Origin: an uncultured bacterium
GTDB lineage: Bacteria; Bacillota; Clostridia; Lachnospirales; Lachnospiraceae
Length of the DNA stretch: 18,356 nt
Reading direction: 5' to 3'
NCBI GenBank assembly: GCA_947088515.1
Contig: CAMUHA010000046.1
Location: 1 to 18,356 of the forward strand
Shown here: in pieces, positions 7,334-14,693 of the stretch
Layout of the letters: each line of letters starts with the position of its first letter
Position numbering within the stretch: the stretch's first letter is position 1
Notes under the pieces: model-generated
What the model was told of the DNA's origin: nothing
Databases searched by the model: none
The model's input: the letters and a program-made list of their open reading frames with translations, nothing else
Made by a program: the position numbers and the translations under genes

Positions 7334-7398
7334 CTTACTCTCCTCCCATAAAATTTATTGTTTCATCCAAAGCATTTTTACATCCTTGCTTTGGATTT

Positions 7399-8049
7399 TC
7401 ATTCTTTTTTCCGTTTATTTTCCCTTTCTTTTTGAGAAAAGATACATCCACAATAGTCCTGTCTGTATAAACCATACTCTCTGGAAAGTTCCACTGACCG
7501 CTTGTACCCATTTTTCTTTTTAAAGTCTGAAGGCAGAAACGCCACCCCCCATTCCCCGGCAAGCCGTTCTCCAATTTCATTGATTTTCGCCGCATTTTTT
7601 AAAGGGCTTATGGTGAGAGTAGTAGTAAAATAATCCGCCTGTGTTTCCTTTGCTCTTTTTACAGTTTCCACCAGACGGAGTTCATAACAGACAAAACAGC
7701 GTTCTTTGCCCTCCTTACAGCTCTCAAGTCCCTTGATGCTTTCAAAAAATAATTCTTTTTGGTAATTTCCCTCTTCCACCATTATAGGATAGAATAAACC
7801 GCTTCCTATACCGGACTGGGCGTTAAATTCTACAATCAACCGCTTCTGTTCCGCCACGCGTCTCAAATATTCTTCCTGCTCTGTAATGTTTGGATTATAA
7901 TAAAATACCGTAATTCTGAAAAAGCTTCTAAGATATTCCAGCACATAGCTGCTGCATGGGGCACAACAGCTGTGCAACAAAAGTTTTTTTCCTCTGTTAT
8001 GAGGTTCTTTCATTATTTTATCCAGTTCCAGTGAATAATTCCGGTTCAT
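7399..8049 (-). CDS. queH: Epoxyqueuosine reductase QueH
   Basis: QueH (formerly DUF208) reduces epoxyqueuosine to queuosine in tRNA, the last step of queuosine synthesis, and replaces QueG in many anaerobes. The 216-residue protein shows the family cysteines: LLHSCCAPCSSYVLEYL near the N-terminus, CFVCYELRL in the middle and YCGCIFS at the C-terminus. These fit the iron-sulphur and metal site of this family. Other hallmarks are FYYNPNI and TTTLTISPLKN. I moved the start to the ATG at 8049 because GGGGGA lies six bases upstream; the in-frame ATG at 8064 precedes that site. It is the first gene of an operon with argS, both acting on tRNA. Promoter at 8115-8143. Confidence 0.93.
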   Translation of the reverse strand: MNRNYSLELDKIMKEPHNRGKKLLLHSCCAPCSSYVLEYLRSFFRITVFYYNPNITEQEEYLRRVAEQKRLIVEFNAQSGIGSGLFYPIMVEEGNYQKELFFESIKGLESCKEGKERCFVCYELRLVETVKRAKETQADYFTTTLTISPLKNAAKINEIGERLAGEWGVAFLPSDFKKKNGYKRSVELSREYGLYRQDYCGCIFSQKERENKRKKE

Positions 8050-8114
8050 TTTAATCCCCCACATACTACAAGCTTTACCGCTGTTCCTTCTATCAGTTTT
8101 TTCCAGATTCTATT

Positions 8115-8143
8115 ATTTTAACAATGGAAATGGCGCTTTGCAA
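8115..8143 (-). promoter_or_regulatory. Promoter of the queH-argS operon
   Basis: On the minus strand TTGCAA (8138-8143) and TAAAAT (8115-8120) are separated by 17 bases. The predicted transcript starts near 8108, about 60 bases before the queH ATG. Confidence 0.6.
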
Positions 8144-8276
8144 GATGCTTTTTATGAACACGAAAATTGATTGTCACCGCTCACAGTTAAAATGCCCATA
8201 TACAAGAGTAAAATGACACCCGTCTGCAAATAATATGAGTCATAGCTTTATGATTCAACAGATTGGAGGAAAACAA

Positions 8277-8729
8277 ATGTTGGTACCTGGTATTTTAGGA
8301 AAAGATATGTTTGACGACTTTTGGGGCTTTCCATTTTATGATAACAAGGATTTCAAAAAAATGGAAAAAAAGTTATATGGACAGCGGGAACGCAGCCTGA
8401 TGAAAACAGATGTCAAAGAGCATAAGGATAGTTATGAAATGGAAATGGACCTGCCTGGATTTGAAAAAGAGCAGGTAAAAATCTCCCTGGAAAACGGTTA
8501 TCTGACTGTCAGCGCCGCAAAAGAAAATGAACAGACAAATGAATCCGGCAAGTATATCCGCCGTGAACGCTATGCCGGAGCCTGCCAGAGAACCTTTTAT
8601 GTAGGGGACGATGTGACGCCAGATGACATCCATGGAGCGTTTAAGCATGGCATTTTAAAACTGTCCATTCCCAAAAAGGACACCAGACCTTCTATAGAAG
8701 AGAAAAAGTATATTACTATTGATGGATAG
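8277..8729 (+). CDS. Small heat-shock protein, Hsp20/alpha-crystallin family
   Basis: This 150-residue ATP-independent holdase chaperone binds unfolding proteins under stress. The short N-terminal arm contains MFDDFWGFPFYD. The alpha-crystallin domain (about 40-145) includes MKTDVKEHKDSYEMEMDLPG, then KEQVKISLENGYLTVSA and the closing GAFKHGILKLSIPKK, which holds the conserved G-I-L motif. A short tail follows. GGAGG six bases before the ATG at 8277 decides the start; an upstream in-frame ATG at 8235 has no ribosome site. It is the only plus-strand gene between 3.8 and 18.4 kb, transcribed divergently from queH and towards purA. I looked for a CIRCE operator (TTAGCACTC repeats) upstream and found none, so HrcA control is not apparent. 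Confidence 0.93.
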   Translation: MLVPGILGKDMFDDFWGFPFYDNKDFKKMEKKLYGQRERSLMKTDVKEHKDSYEMEMDLPGFEKEQVKISLENGYLTVSAAKENEQTNESGKYIRRERYAGACQRTFYVGDDVTPDDIHGAFKHGILKLSIPKKDTRPSIEEKKYITIDG

Positions 8730-8755
8730 TTTTCTGTCCAAATATACAAGAATAA

Positions 8756-8791
8756 AAGGGAGATATCTGATAATTTCCGGTTATCTCCCTT
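8756..8791. terminator. Bidirectional terminator between hsp20 and purA
   Basis: AAGGGAGATA (8756-8765) pairs perfectly with TATCTCCCTT (8782-8791). On the plus strand the stem is followed by CATTTTTTATT, on the minus strand by TTTTATTCTT. It lies 26 bases after both converging stop codons' sides: past the hsp20 stop at 8729 and the purA stop at 8817. Confidence 0.85.
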
Positions 8792-8816
8792 CATTTTTTA
8801 TTAGTCTGTCATCTGA

Positions 8817-10106
8817 TTACTTTAACGGACTTTTTCGGTAAATAATATCATCCCTGCCCGGTCCATTGGATACCATGGTAATTGGATATCCAATCTCACC
8901 TTCAATAAATTCCACATACTTCCGGCAGTTTTCCGGCAAATCCTCATATTTTTTAATTCCACGGATATCGCATTTCCATCCGGGAAGTCTGGTAAGCACA
9001 GGCTTTGCTTTTTCCAGTCTGCAGGTAACGGGAAAATCTCTGGTTACTTCTCCCTCTATCTCATATTCTGTGCACACTGGAATTTCGTCCAGATATCCCA
9101 GCACATCCAGCACCGTAAACGCCACATCTGTGGCCCCCTGCAGTCTGCATCCATATCTGGAAGCCACACAGTCAAACCAGCCCATACGCCTGGGACGGCC
9201 GGTAGTTGCGCCGTATTCTCCGCCATCACCGCCTCTGCGCCGCAGTTCGTCCGCTTCCTCGCCAAAAATTTCAGAGACAAAAGCGCCTGCCCCGACAGCT
9301 GAGGAATATGCTTTACAGACCGTAATAATTTCTTTAATTTCATAGGGCGGAATGCCTGCCCCAATTGCACCATATGCCGCCAAAGTGGAGGAGGAAGTCA
9401 CCATCGGATAAATACCATGGTCTGTGTCCTTCAGTGTGCCAAGCTGTCCTTCCAGCAAAATGGTTTTTCCTTCCTTTCGCGCCTTGTCCAGATATAAGGA
9501 CACATCACATACATAAGGCGCAACCATTTCCTTATATCCACGCAAAGTATCCATCAGCTCTTGTGTATCAATCAACGGTTTATGATACATATGGGCAAGC
9601 ATTACATTTTTCTGCTCACAAACCCTTTCCACCTTTTCCTTAAGCGTTTCCTCATCAAAAAGCTCACTGACCTGGAAACCAATCTTGGCATATTTATCTG
9701 AATAAAAAGGAGCGATGCCGGATTTGGTGGAGCCAAAGGATTTGCCTCCCAGACGTTCTTCCTCATACTGGTCAAGCAGGATATGATAAGGCATTACCAT
9801 CTGTGCCCTGTCAGAAATTAATATCTTTGGCATTGGCACATTTCTGTCCGTAATATCCTTAATCTCCTTAAAAAGCACTGGAATATTCAACGCCACGCCA
9901 TTACCGATAATACTGGTGGTATGACTGTAAAACACACCGGAAGGCAGGGTATGCAGGGCAAATTTACCATAATTATTCACAATCGTATGCCCTGCATTGG
10001 CTCCGCCCTGAAAACGAACAATAATATCCACCTGCTGTGCTAACATATCCGTTATTTTGCCTTTGCCCTCATCGCCCCAATTGGCTCCCACTACCGCTTT
10101 AACCAT
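8817..10106 (-). CDS. purA: Adenylosuccinate synthetase
   Basis: PurA joins IMP and aspartate using GTP to give adenylosuccinate, the first committed step from IMP to AMP. The 429-residue protein has the family length and begins MVKAVVGANWGDEGKGKITD. The GDEGKGK P-loop-like motif is at 11-17, with catalytic Asp12. GGANAGHTIV at 34-43 holds catalytic His40. Further hallmarks are ILLEGQLGTLKDTDHG, with the substrate-binding region, and VGAGAFVSE, TGRPRRMGWFD and LTRLPGWK towards the C-terminus. In many bacteria position 225 is Q in EGAQG; here it reads EGQLG, a variant seen in some family members. GGAGG sits eight bases before the start. It stands alone between two terminator-like structures, with its own promoter and a structured leader. 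Confidence 0.97.
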   Translation of the reverse strand: MVKAVVGANWGDEGKGKITDMLAQQVDIIVRFQGGANAGHTIVNNYGKFALHTLPSGVFYSHTTSIIGNGVALNIPVLFKEIKDITDRNVPMPKILISDRAQMVMPYHILLDQYEEERLGGKSFGSTKSGIAPFYSDKYAKIGFQVSELFDEETLKEKVERVCEQKNVMLAHMYHKPLIDTQELMDTLRGYKEMVAPYVCDVSLYLDKARKEGKTILLEGQLGTLKDTDHGIYPMVTSSSTLAAYGAIGAGIPPYEIKEIITVCKAYSSAVGAGAFVSEIFGEEADELRRRGGDGGEYGATTGRPRRMGWFDCVASRYGCRLQGATDVAFTVLDVLGYLDEIPVCTEYEIEGEVTRDFPVTCRLEKAKPVLTRLPGWKCDIRGIKKYEDLPENCRKYVEFIEGEIGYPITMVSNGPGRDDIIYRKSPLK

Positions 10107-10177
10107 TTGTTGACCTCCATTCCCAAATGCCGCATCCGCACAAAACGCTGCAAGCTTATTTCCATACTCCTGCTCAA

Positions 10178-10217
10178 AATAACAAAAGCAGGCTTGTAAT
10201 AACCTGCTCTTATTATC
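10178..10217 (-). promoter_or_regulatory. Hairpin in the purA leader, possible attenuator
   Basis: On the minus strand GATAATAAGAGCAGG (10217-10203) can pair over 15 bp, three of them G-U, with CCTGCTTTTGTTATT (10192-10178), leaving a 10-base loop. The 3' arm is T-rich and runs into TTG. A second GAGCAGG at 10175-10169 could pair with the same CCTGCT instead. This suggests two exclusive folds between the promoter and purA. No known riboswitch consensus was recognised. Confidence 0.5.
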
Positions 10218-10225
10218 AGCTTCTT

Positions 10226-10262
10226 ACTTTATGATTATACCTGAAGGTTAATCATAAGTAAA
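10226..10262 (-). promoter_or_regulatory. purA promoter overlapped by an inverted repeat
   Basis: On the minus strand TTTACT (10257-10262) and a perfect TATAAT (10234-10239) are 17 bases apart. The transcript would start near 10227, leaving a leader of about 120 bases. ACTTTATGATTA (10226-10237) and TAATCATAAGT (10249-10259) form an 11-bp inverted repeat, with one bulged base, centred on the -10 and spacer, a position suited to a repressor. Confidence 0.6.
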
Positions 10263-10406
10263 ATCAATATTTTTTATACTATATATAATAATAACTTATA
10301 TATTAGTCTTTAGTCTGCATAATTGCCCTCATAATAGAAAGAATAATATTTTCCACAAAAACCCCATAGAATTTTGACATACGGTACAGCACACCAACTG
10401 ACGGCT

Positions 10407-10798
10407 TTATTCTGCCTGTTTCATTCTTGCCAAAATTGTGCAGGAGCCATGTTCATCCTTAGGCAGGGCAAACATTTTGATTTCCGAAAAATCCTGTATC
10501 ATCTGCTGCGCAATACCCCCCGGTTCTGTTTCGGGCATCAGGATTACTTTATATCCATAAACTCCCTGGAAGAATAATAGCATCCCTGTTTTTGAATTCT
10601 CTTACTTCATCCTGATATTCATAAGCGCGGTAATCATTTCCCTGTTTTTTCCATGATTCCCCTAATATAATCCCAGTTATCCAGACTGGCACGATATCTG
10701 GTAAACGGAAAAAGCCAATTTCCACATTTTGCCCCTGTATGGATAACAAAACCGATATATTCTGAAAAATATTTTGTGTCACACTTGGAAATGGGATT
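10407..10798 (-). pseudogene. Frameshifted C-terminal remnant of an unidentified protein
   Basis: A continuous protein-like sequence appears when two single-base shifts are allowed. Frame 1 (10634-10798) includes YIGFVIHTGAKCGNWLFPF and SLDNWDYIRGIMEKTG. Frame 2 continues NDYRAYEYQDEVREFKNRDA. Frame 3 continues GYKVILMPETEPGG and IQDFSEIKMFALPKDEHG, ending ARMKQAE-stop at 10407. The joins fall at GGGAAATG, where one extra A would explain the shift, and at ATTATTCTTCCAGG. An in-frame TAA lies directly before frame 1, so there is no start. It lies just past the larE terminator on the same strand. I do not recognise the family. Sequencing indels could explain the shifts but not the missing start. 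Confidence 0.5.
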
Positions 10799-10824
10799 TT
10801 AGATTTTTCAATTTTAATACAGCA

Positions 10825-10858
10825 AAAAAGGGTGATAGATTTGCCTATCACCCTTTTT
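10825..10858 (-). terminator. Strong terminator of the lar operon
   Basis: AAAAAGGGTGATAG (10825-10838) pairs perfectly over 14 bp with CTATCACCCTTTTT (10845-10858) around a six-base loop. Read on the minus strand it lies 22 bases past the larE stop and ends in a T tract. It also argues against an open frame beginning at 10851. Confidence 0.92.
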
Positions 10859-10879
10859 CATTCTATGAAACCATTTTTA

Positions 10880-11716
10880 TTATCCAAAGATTCCCACTGT
10901 GTAAAGACCTGTATCCATACTGCCTGACCGGAACCCTTCCAAATCCAACGTAATATAAACATATCCCAGTTCTTTCAGATAAGAGATAATTTCACTTTTA
11001 TATCGCATTACTTTGGTAAATTCTCCTTCATCCACTTCCAGCCTTGCAATATTTCCATGCACCCGGATTCTTACATTGTTAAATCCAAAAGTTTTTAAGT
11101 ATGCTTCCCCTTTTTCCACCAGCCTCATTTTTTCATAAGTAAGAGCCGTTCCATAAGGGAATCTGGTTGCAAGGCAGGGAACGGAAGGTTTACCAGCAGC
11201 TCTTAAATTCCACTCTGCCGCCATCTTCCTTACTTCCGCCTTTGTTATGCCTGCCTGCGCCAAGGGACTTACAATGCCCAGTTCCCGCAAAGCCCTGATA
11301 CCAGGGCGGTACACATGAAGGTCATCTTCATTGGTTCCTTCTATCACCACATCTGCCTGAAGGATAGCTGCCTGTTCCAGCGCTTTTGAGAACAAATATC
11401 TCTTACACAGATAACACCGCTCCACCGGGTTATCCAAAATTCCTGCTTCTTTTAGCTCGTCTATTTGAATAACCATATGTTTTGCGCCAATTTCCCGACA
11501 CATTTTTTCCGCTTCCTCTATTTCCCCAGCCGGATGAAGCTTTGTCTGTACAGTGACGCCATATACCTTCCGCCCGGTTTCTTTCGCCGCCTCACAGGAT
11601 AACTTAAGCAAAAGACAGCTATCCACACCCCCGGAAAAAGCTACGACAATATCCTTCTTTGCATAGTGTTGTATTATTTGTCCTAAATGTTCTTTTTTAT
11701 TCGTATAATCGTTCAT
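10880..11716 (-). CDS. larE: LarE, ATP-dependent sulphur transferase for nickel-pincer cofactor
   Basis: LarE adenylates and then sulphurates the biscarboxylated nicotinic acid product of LarB, giving the dithiolated pincer precursor. The 278-residue protein starts with a PP-loop ATP pyrophosphatase fold; SGGVDSCLLLKLS at 28-40 is the PP-loop. NPVERCYLCKRYLF (97-110) is followed by EGTNEDDLHVYRPG and AAGKPSVPCLATRFPYG (173-189). Cys181 aligns with the sacrificial cysteine (Cys176) of Lactobacillus plantarum LarE. The additional CxxC at 101-104 raises the possibility of the iron-sulphur form known from some relatives rather than the single-use cysteine form; this is inference. It is the last gene of larB-larC-larE, 49 bases after larC, with a weak ribosome site. 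Confidence 0.93.
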   Translation of the reverse strand: MNDYTNKKEHLGQIIQHYAKKDIVVAFSGGVDSCLLLKLSCEAAKETGRKVYGVTVQTKLHPAGEIEEAEKMCREIGAKHMVIQIDELKEAGILDNPVERCYLCKRYLFSKALEQAAILQADVVIEGTNEDDLHVYRPGIRALRELGIVSPLAQAGITKAEVRKMAAEWNLRAAGKPSVPCLATRFPYGTALTYEKMRLVEKGEAYLKTFGFNNVRIRVHGNIARLEVDEGEFTKVMRYKSEIISYLKELGYVYITLDLEGFRSGSMDTGLYTVGIFG

Positions 11717-11765
11717 TTGTGCCCATCCTGAAATTCACGGCAAAGAGATAAATCTGCCCGGCCTT

Positions 11766-13040
11766 TTATTCCTTCCTGAACATATTTTCTTTAAATTCAT
11801 TCATTACTTCCTGAAAAGAAGCTCCACTTTCCTGGGCAAGCTTAACCACACTTGCATACTCCGGATAATATCTCACTTTTCCATCTGGGAGTATGCACTT
11901 TTTTACATTTATTTCTCCCTCTCTAAGGATAACTGTTGCCGCCTCTCTTGGCAGCGTTGTCCGTTCCATTTTTACCCGGCGGATGCCAATGGTAGTAGTT
12001 TCCTGAAAAATAATCCTCTCCAGCTCCTTTACTCTCTCCTCATCACAAATCACAACCAGCTCATAAGCGGGCCTGTGCTTTTTCATATAGACAGGAACAA
12101 AATGGACATCCCTAGCTCCGGCATCTATCAGCCGCTCCATCACATATCCCAGCGCTTCCCCTGTGCAGTCGTCGATATTGGTTTCCAGCTTATAAACCAT
12201 ATCCTTTTCTCTAAATGCTTCTTTTGATGCCGGGATTTCCTCTTCAATCAGCATAGCCCGAAGCAGACTAGGCCTTTCGTAATTGCGTTTGCCTGCCCCC
12301 AGTCCTGTTTTTATTATGCAAAGTTTTTCAGGAAGACGGGAGGATGTCCCTATAGCAGCTGCAATCGCCGCCCCTGTAGGAGTTACCAGCTCTCCTTCCA
12401 CATCCGTAAATTTAACCGGAATATGACTATCCTCCAAAATGTTAACTACTGCAGGAACAGGTACGGGCAAAACTCCATGCTGACACCGCACAGTTCCCTT
12501 TCCCTCGCATAAAAACGGGATAATTACTTCTGTAATGTCCAGATTATCAAGACAAACCGCAACTGCAACAACATCAACAATTGAGTCAACAGCCCCCACT
12601 TCATGAAAATGCACTTCATTTATTGACACTCCATGTGCCCTGCTCTCCGCCTTTGCAAGTATACGGAAAATCCTGGAAGCGGTGGTTTTCGCCCTGTCAC
12701 TTATTTGTGACCTGTCAATCACTTCCATTATCTCCATAAGCCCTCTGTGTTCATGCTGATGTTCCACACCATGACTGTGGCCATGTGTATGTCCATGTCC
12801 ATGCAGATATTCCATATCATGGTCGTGGTTTTCATGGTCATGGTCCAATTTTACAAGAAAATCACAAGCGTCCAGCCCAGCCTTCTTTACCCTGTTTATC
12901 TGTGTTTCAAATCCCTGTACAGAAAGACTCTTTAAAGCCTTTTCCAATACTTCTCTGTCTGCCCCCAAATCCAGCAGTGCAGCAACTGTCATATCACCGC
13001 TTATTCCTGACTGGCATTCCAGATATAATGTTTTTCCCAT
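11766..13040 (-). CDS. larC: LarC, nickel insertase of the pincer cofactor (single frame)
   Basis: LarC uses CTP to insert nickel into the pincer precursor. At 424 residues it is one uninterrupted frame, unlike L. plantarum, where larC1 and larC2 are joined by programmed frameshifting. The N-terminus MGKTLYLECQSGISGDM is the family hallmark. A histidine-rich segment at 67-98 carries 13 His in 32 residues, including HGHGHTHGHSHG, and is the likely nickel-handling loop. The middle contains EVHFHEVGAVDSIVDVV and ELVTPTGAAIA. The C-terminal LarC2-type part has KLETNIDDCTGEALGYVMER and MKKHRPAYELVVI. AGGAGAGG before the ATG supports the start. Fifteen bases separate it from larB, so the genes are co-transcribed. 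Confidence 0.95.
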   Translation of the reverse strand: MGKTLYLECQSGISGDMTVAALLDLGADREVLEKALKSLSVQGFETQINRVKKAGLDACDFLVKLDHDHENHDHDMEYLHGHGHTHGHSHGVEHQHEHRGLMEIMEVIDRSQISDRAKTTASRIFRILAKAESRAHGVSINEVHFHEVGAVDSIVDVVAVAVCLDNLDITEVIIPFLCEGKGTVRCQHGVLPVPVPAVVNILEDSHIPVKFTDVEGELVTPTGAAIAAAIGTSSRLPEKLCIIKTGLGAGKRNYERPSLLRAMLIEEEIPASKEAFREKDMVYKLETNIDDCTGEALGYVMERLIDAGARDVHFVPVYMKKHRPAYELVVICDEERVKELERIIFQETTTIGIRRVKMERTTLPREAATVILREGEINVKKCILPDGKVRYYPEYASVVKLAQESGASFQEVMNEFKENMFRKE

Positions 13041-13055
13041 CTTTTCCTCTCCTTT

Positions 13056-13805
13056 CTACACATCTTCTTTTGCAAGCCTGTTAATCTGTGTTGCAATATA
13101 ACCTGCGCCATAACCATTGTCAATATTTACCACTGCAACGCCATTGGCACAGGAATTAATCATTGTAAGCAAAGCAGAAAGCCCATTCAAGCTTGCTCCA
13201 TACCCAACGGAAGTAGGAACAGCAATTACCGGCCTGCTTACCAGACCTCCCAGCACGCTAACAAGCGCGCCTTCCATCCCCGCAACAGCCACCACGCAGT
13301 TTGCTTCCTGTATCACATCAAGGCGTGAAATAAGCCTGTGCAGCCCGCTGACCCCTACATCATAAATCCTTTCCACATAAGAGCCAAAATACTCCGCTGT
13401 CTGTGCCGCTTCTTCCGCCACAGGCAAATCCGCTGTCCCTGCTGTGCATACTGCTACTTTTCCATATTTTTTCTTATCCGGCTTCTCAATTTTTAAGACC
13501 CTGGAAACCTCGTCATAAGATACCTGCGGCAATATTTTTTTCACCTGCTCATACTGATGCCTGTCTGCTCTGGTTCCGAACACCTCTCCATTTTCTTCAA
13601 ACAGCCGCTGGTAAATACCAATCAGGTATGGGTCTGGCTTATTGCTGCAATAGACCACCTCCGGGAAACCAGAGCGGATTTCCCTGTGCATATCCAGTTT
13701 TGCATACCCCAGCTCTTCAAAAGGCTGCCTTTTGAAAAAGCGCTCCGCCTCTTCTATAGATATGATACCTTCCTTTACCTGCTGCAGTACTTCTCTCGCC
13801 TCCAT
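13056..13805 (-). CDS. larB: LarB, nicotinic acid adenine dinucleotide carboxylase
   Basis: LarB carboxylates and hydrolyses nicotinic acid adenine dinucleotide, the first step of nickel-pincer cofactor synthesis. The 249-residue protein has an N-terminal helical region (1-110) and a PurE-like domain from about 115, with VAVCTAGTADLPVAEEA, YDVGVSGLHRL, VAVAGMEGALVSVLGGL and TMINSCANGVAVVNIDNG. Glu178 in AGMEGA and Cys219 in NSCANG match the catalytic Glu180 and Cys221 described for the L. plantarum enzyme. AGGAGG four bases before ATG fixes the start. It is the first gene of the operon, with a promoter at 13913-13941 and a leader of about 100 bases. Confidence 0.95.
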   Translation of the reverse strand: MEAREVLQQVKEGIISIEEAERFFKRQPFEELGYAKLDMHREIRSGFPEVVYCSNKPDPYLIGIYQRLFEENGEVFGTRADRHQYEQVKKILPQVSYDEVSRVLKIEKPDKKKYGKVAVCTAGTADLPVAEEAAQTAEYFGSYVERIYDVGVSGLHRLISRLDVIQEANCVVAVAGMEGALVSVLGGLVSRPVIAVPTSVGYGASLNGLSALLTMINSCANGVAVVNIDNGYGAGYIATQINRLAKEDV

Positions 13806-13844
13806 ATAACCTCCTATTTAAGTTCCGCTTCACCCCAAATGGCT

Positions 13845-13882
13845 AATACAGAAGAAATGCCATCTGCCATGCCGCCTGTATT
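13845..13882 (-). promoter_or_regulatory. Possible stem in the lar operon leader
   Basis: In the leader before larB, AATACAG and CTGTATT form a perfect 7-bp stem enclosing 24 G/C-rich bases with repeated TGGCA. This might be a regulatory RNA fold, for instance metal responsive, but I could not match it to a known riboswitch consensus. Low confidence. Confidence 0.25.
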
Positions 13883-13912
13883 TATATTTTTGGGCTTATG
13901 AACCTGATAACC

Positions 13913-13941
13913 ATTATATCGGCAATAGTTACAATTAACAA
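13913..13941 (-). promoter_or_regulatory. Promoter of the larBCE operon
   Basis: On the minus strand TTGTTA (13936-13941) and a perfect TATAAT (13913-13918) are 17 bases apart. Transcription would start near 13906, about 100 bases before the larB ATG. Confidence 0.65.
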
Positions 13942-13969
13942 TTAAATTTCTGTAAACTATTTTTATCAA

Positions 13970-14563
13970 TTAACTGTTATTTATTTTTCGGATTACACGA
14001 CATGGATTTCCTACTGCCAGTGAATTTTCCGGAATATTTTTTGTTACAACACTTCCAGCGCCTATCACCGAGCCTGCACCTATGGTTACACCTGGAAGGA
14101 CAATTACTCCCCCTCCCAGCCAGCAGCCATTTTCAATTGTTATAGGCAGCGCATATGTGCGGCAAAAATACTGCTCCATCTCCGGCGTCCAGTCTGGGGT
14201 CAGCCTTTCAGACAATTCAACCGGATGCGCCGCTGTATAAAGCTGCACATTCGATGCAATCAGCACATTATCGCCAATTGTGATTTTATTGCAATCTACA
14301 AACGTACAATTCATATTAACAGATACATTATTTCCTATATAAATATTCCGTCCATAATCACAGACAAAAGGAAGTCCCACTGATACATTTTTGCCAATTT
14401 TTCCAAGCAATCGGTTTAATATTTGTATTTTTTCATTTTTTTGGTCATAGGGAAGTGCATGGTATTCGTTCAATAAATATCTTGCATTCTTTTTAAAGTC
14501 TAAAAAAACTTTATCGTGACAATCATAATACTCTCCCGCCATACATTTTTCTAATTCTGTCAT
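13970..14563 (-). CDS. Maltose/galactoside-type O-acetyltransferase (hexapeptide repeat)
   Basis: This 197-residue left-handed beta-helix acetyltransferase of the LacA/Maa/NodL type transfers acetyl from acetyl-CoA to a sugar hydroxyl. The N-terminal Mac domain (about 1-55) is MAGEYYDCHDKVFLDFK-like. Hexapeptide repeats follow: IYIGNNVSVN, ITIGDNVLIA and a C-terminal set with GGGVIVLPGVTIGAGSVIGA and VVTKNIPENSLAVGNPCRVI. His113 in LYTAAHPV matches the catalytic histidine of this family. I chose the start at 14563, preceded by GGAGGG; the longer frame to 14626 enters a terminator stem and is rejected. It has its own promoter at 14591-14619. The exact sugar substrate cannot be told; detoxifying acetylation of sugars is the usual suggestion. 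Confidence 0.9.
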   Translation of the reverse strand: MTELEKCMAGEYYDCHDKVFLDFKKNARYLLNEYHALPYDQKNEKIQILNRLLGKIGKNVSVGLPFVCDYGRNIYIGNNVSVNMNCTFVDCNKITIGDNVLIASNVQLYTAAHPVELSERLTPDWTPEMEQYFCRTYALPITIENGCWLGGGVIVLPGVTIGAGSVIGAGSVVTKNIPENSLAVGNPCRVIRKINNS

Positions 14564-14590
14564 AAAATTCCCTCCAACATCCCTTTTTCT

Positions 14591-14619
14591 TTTACAGCCT
14601 GCTCCCATAAACCCGTCAA
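14591..14619 (-). promoter_or_regulatory. Promoter of the acetyltransferase gene
   Basis: On the minus strand TTGACG (14614-14619) and TGTAAA (14591-14596) are 17 bases apart, directly after the upstream terminator and before the GGAGGG ribosome site. Confidence 0.5.
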
Positions 14620-14624
14620 ACACC

Positions 14625-14663
14625 AAAACAACCTGTTACGCATCAAAAGTAACAGGTTGTTTT
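14625..14663 (-). terminator. Terminator of the Rpn nuclease gene
   Basis: AAAACAACCTGTTAC (14625-14639) pairs perfectly over 15 bp with GTAACAGGTTGTTTT (14649-14663) around a nine-base loop. It lies 30 bases past the minus-strand stop at 14694. The T-rich arm leads into TTTTGGTGTTTG on that strand. Confidence 0.9.
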
Positions 14664-14693
14664 TACCCAAAGCAACTATGGCTTTGCCAGATT

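Noticed and set aside
8050..8276. CIRCE or other heat-shock operator before hsp20
   Set aside because: No TTAGCACTC inverted repeat and no convincing promoter with correct spacing was found.
10549..10851. 100-residue minus-strand open frame
   Set aside because: It starts inside the lar terminator hairpin and switches out of the protein-like frame; the region reads better as a frameshifted remnant.
13806..13906. Known nickel/cobalt or cobalamin riboswitch in the lar leader
   Set aside because: One 7-bp stem is visible but I could not match the conserved cores of those riboswitches.
14564..14626. N-terminal extension of the acetyltransferase
   Set aside because: It crosses the promoter and begins inside the Rpn terminator stem; the GGAGGG before 14563 marks the true start.
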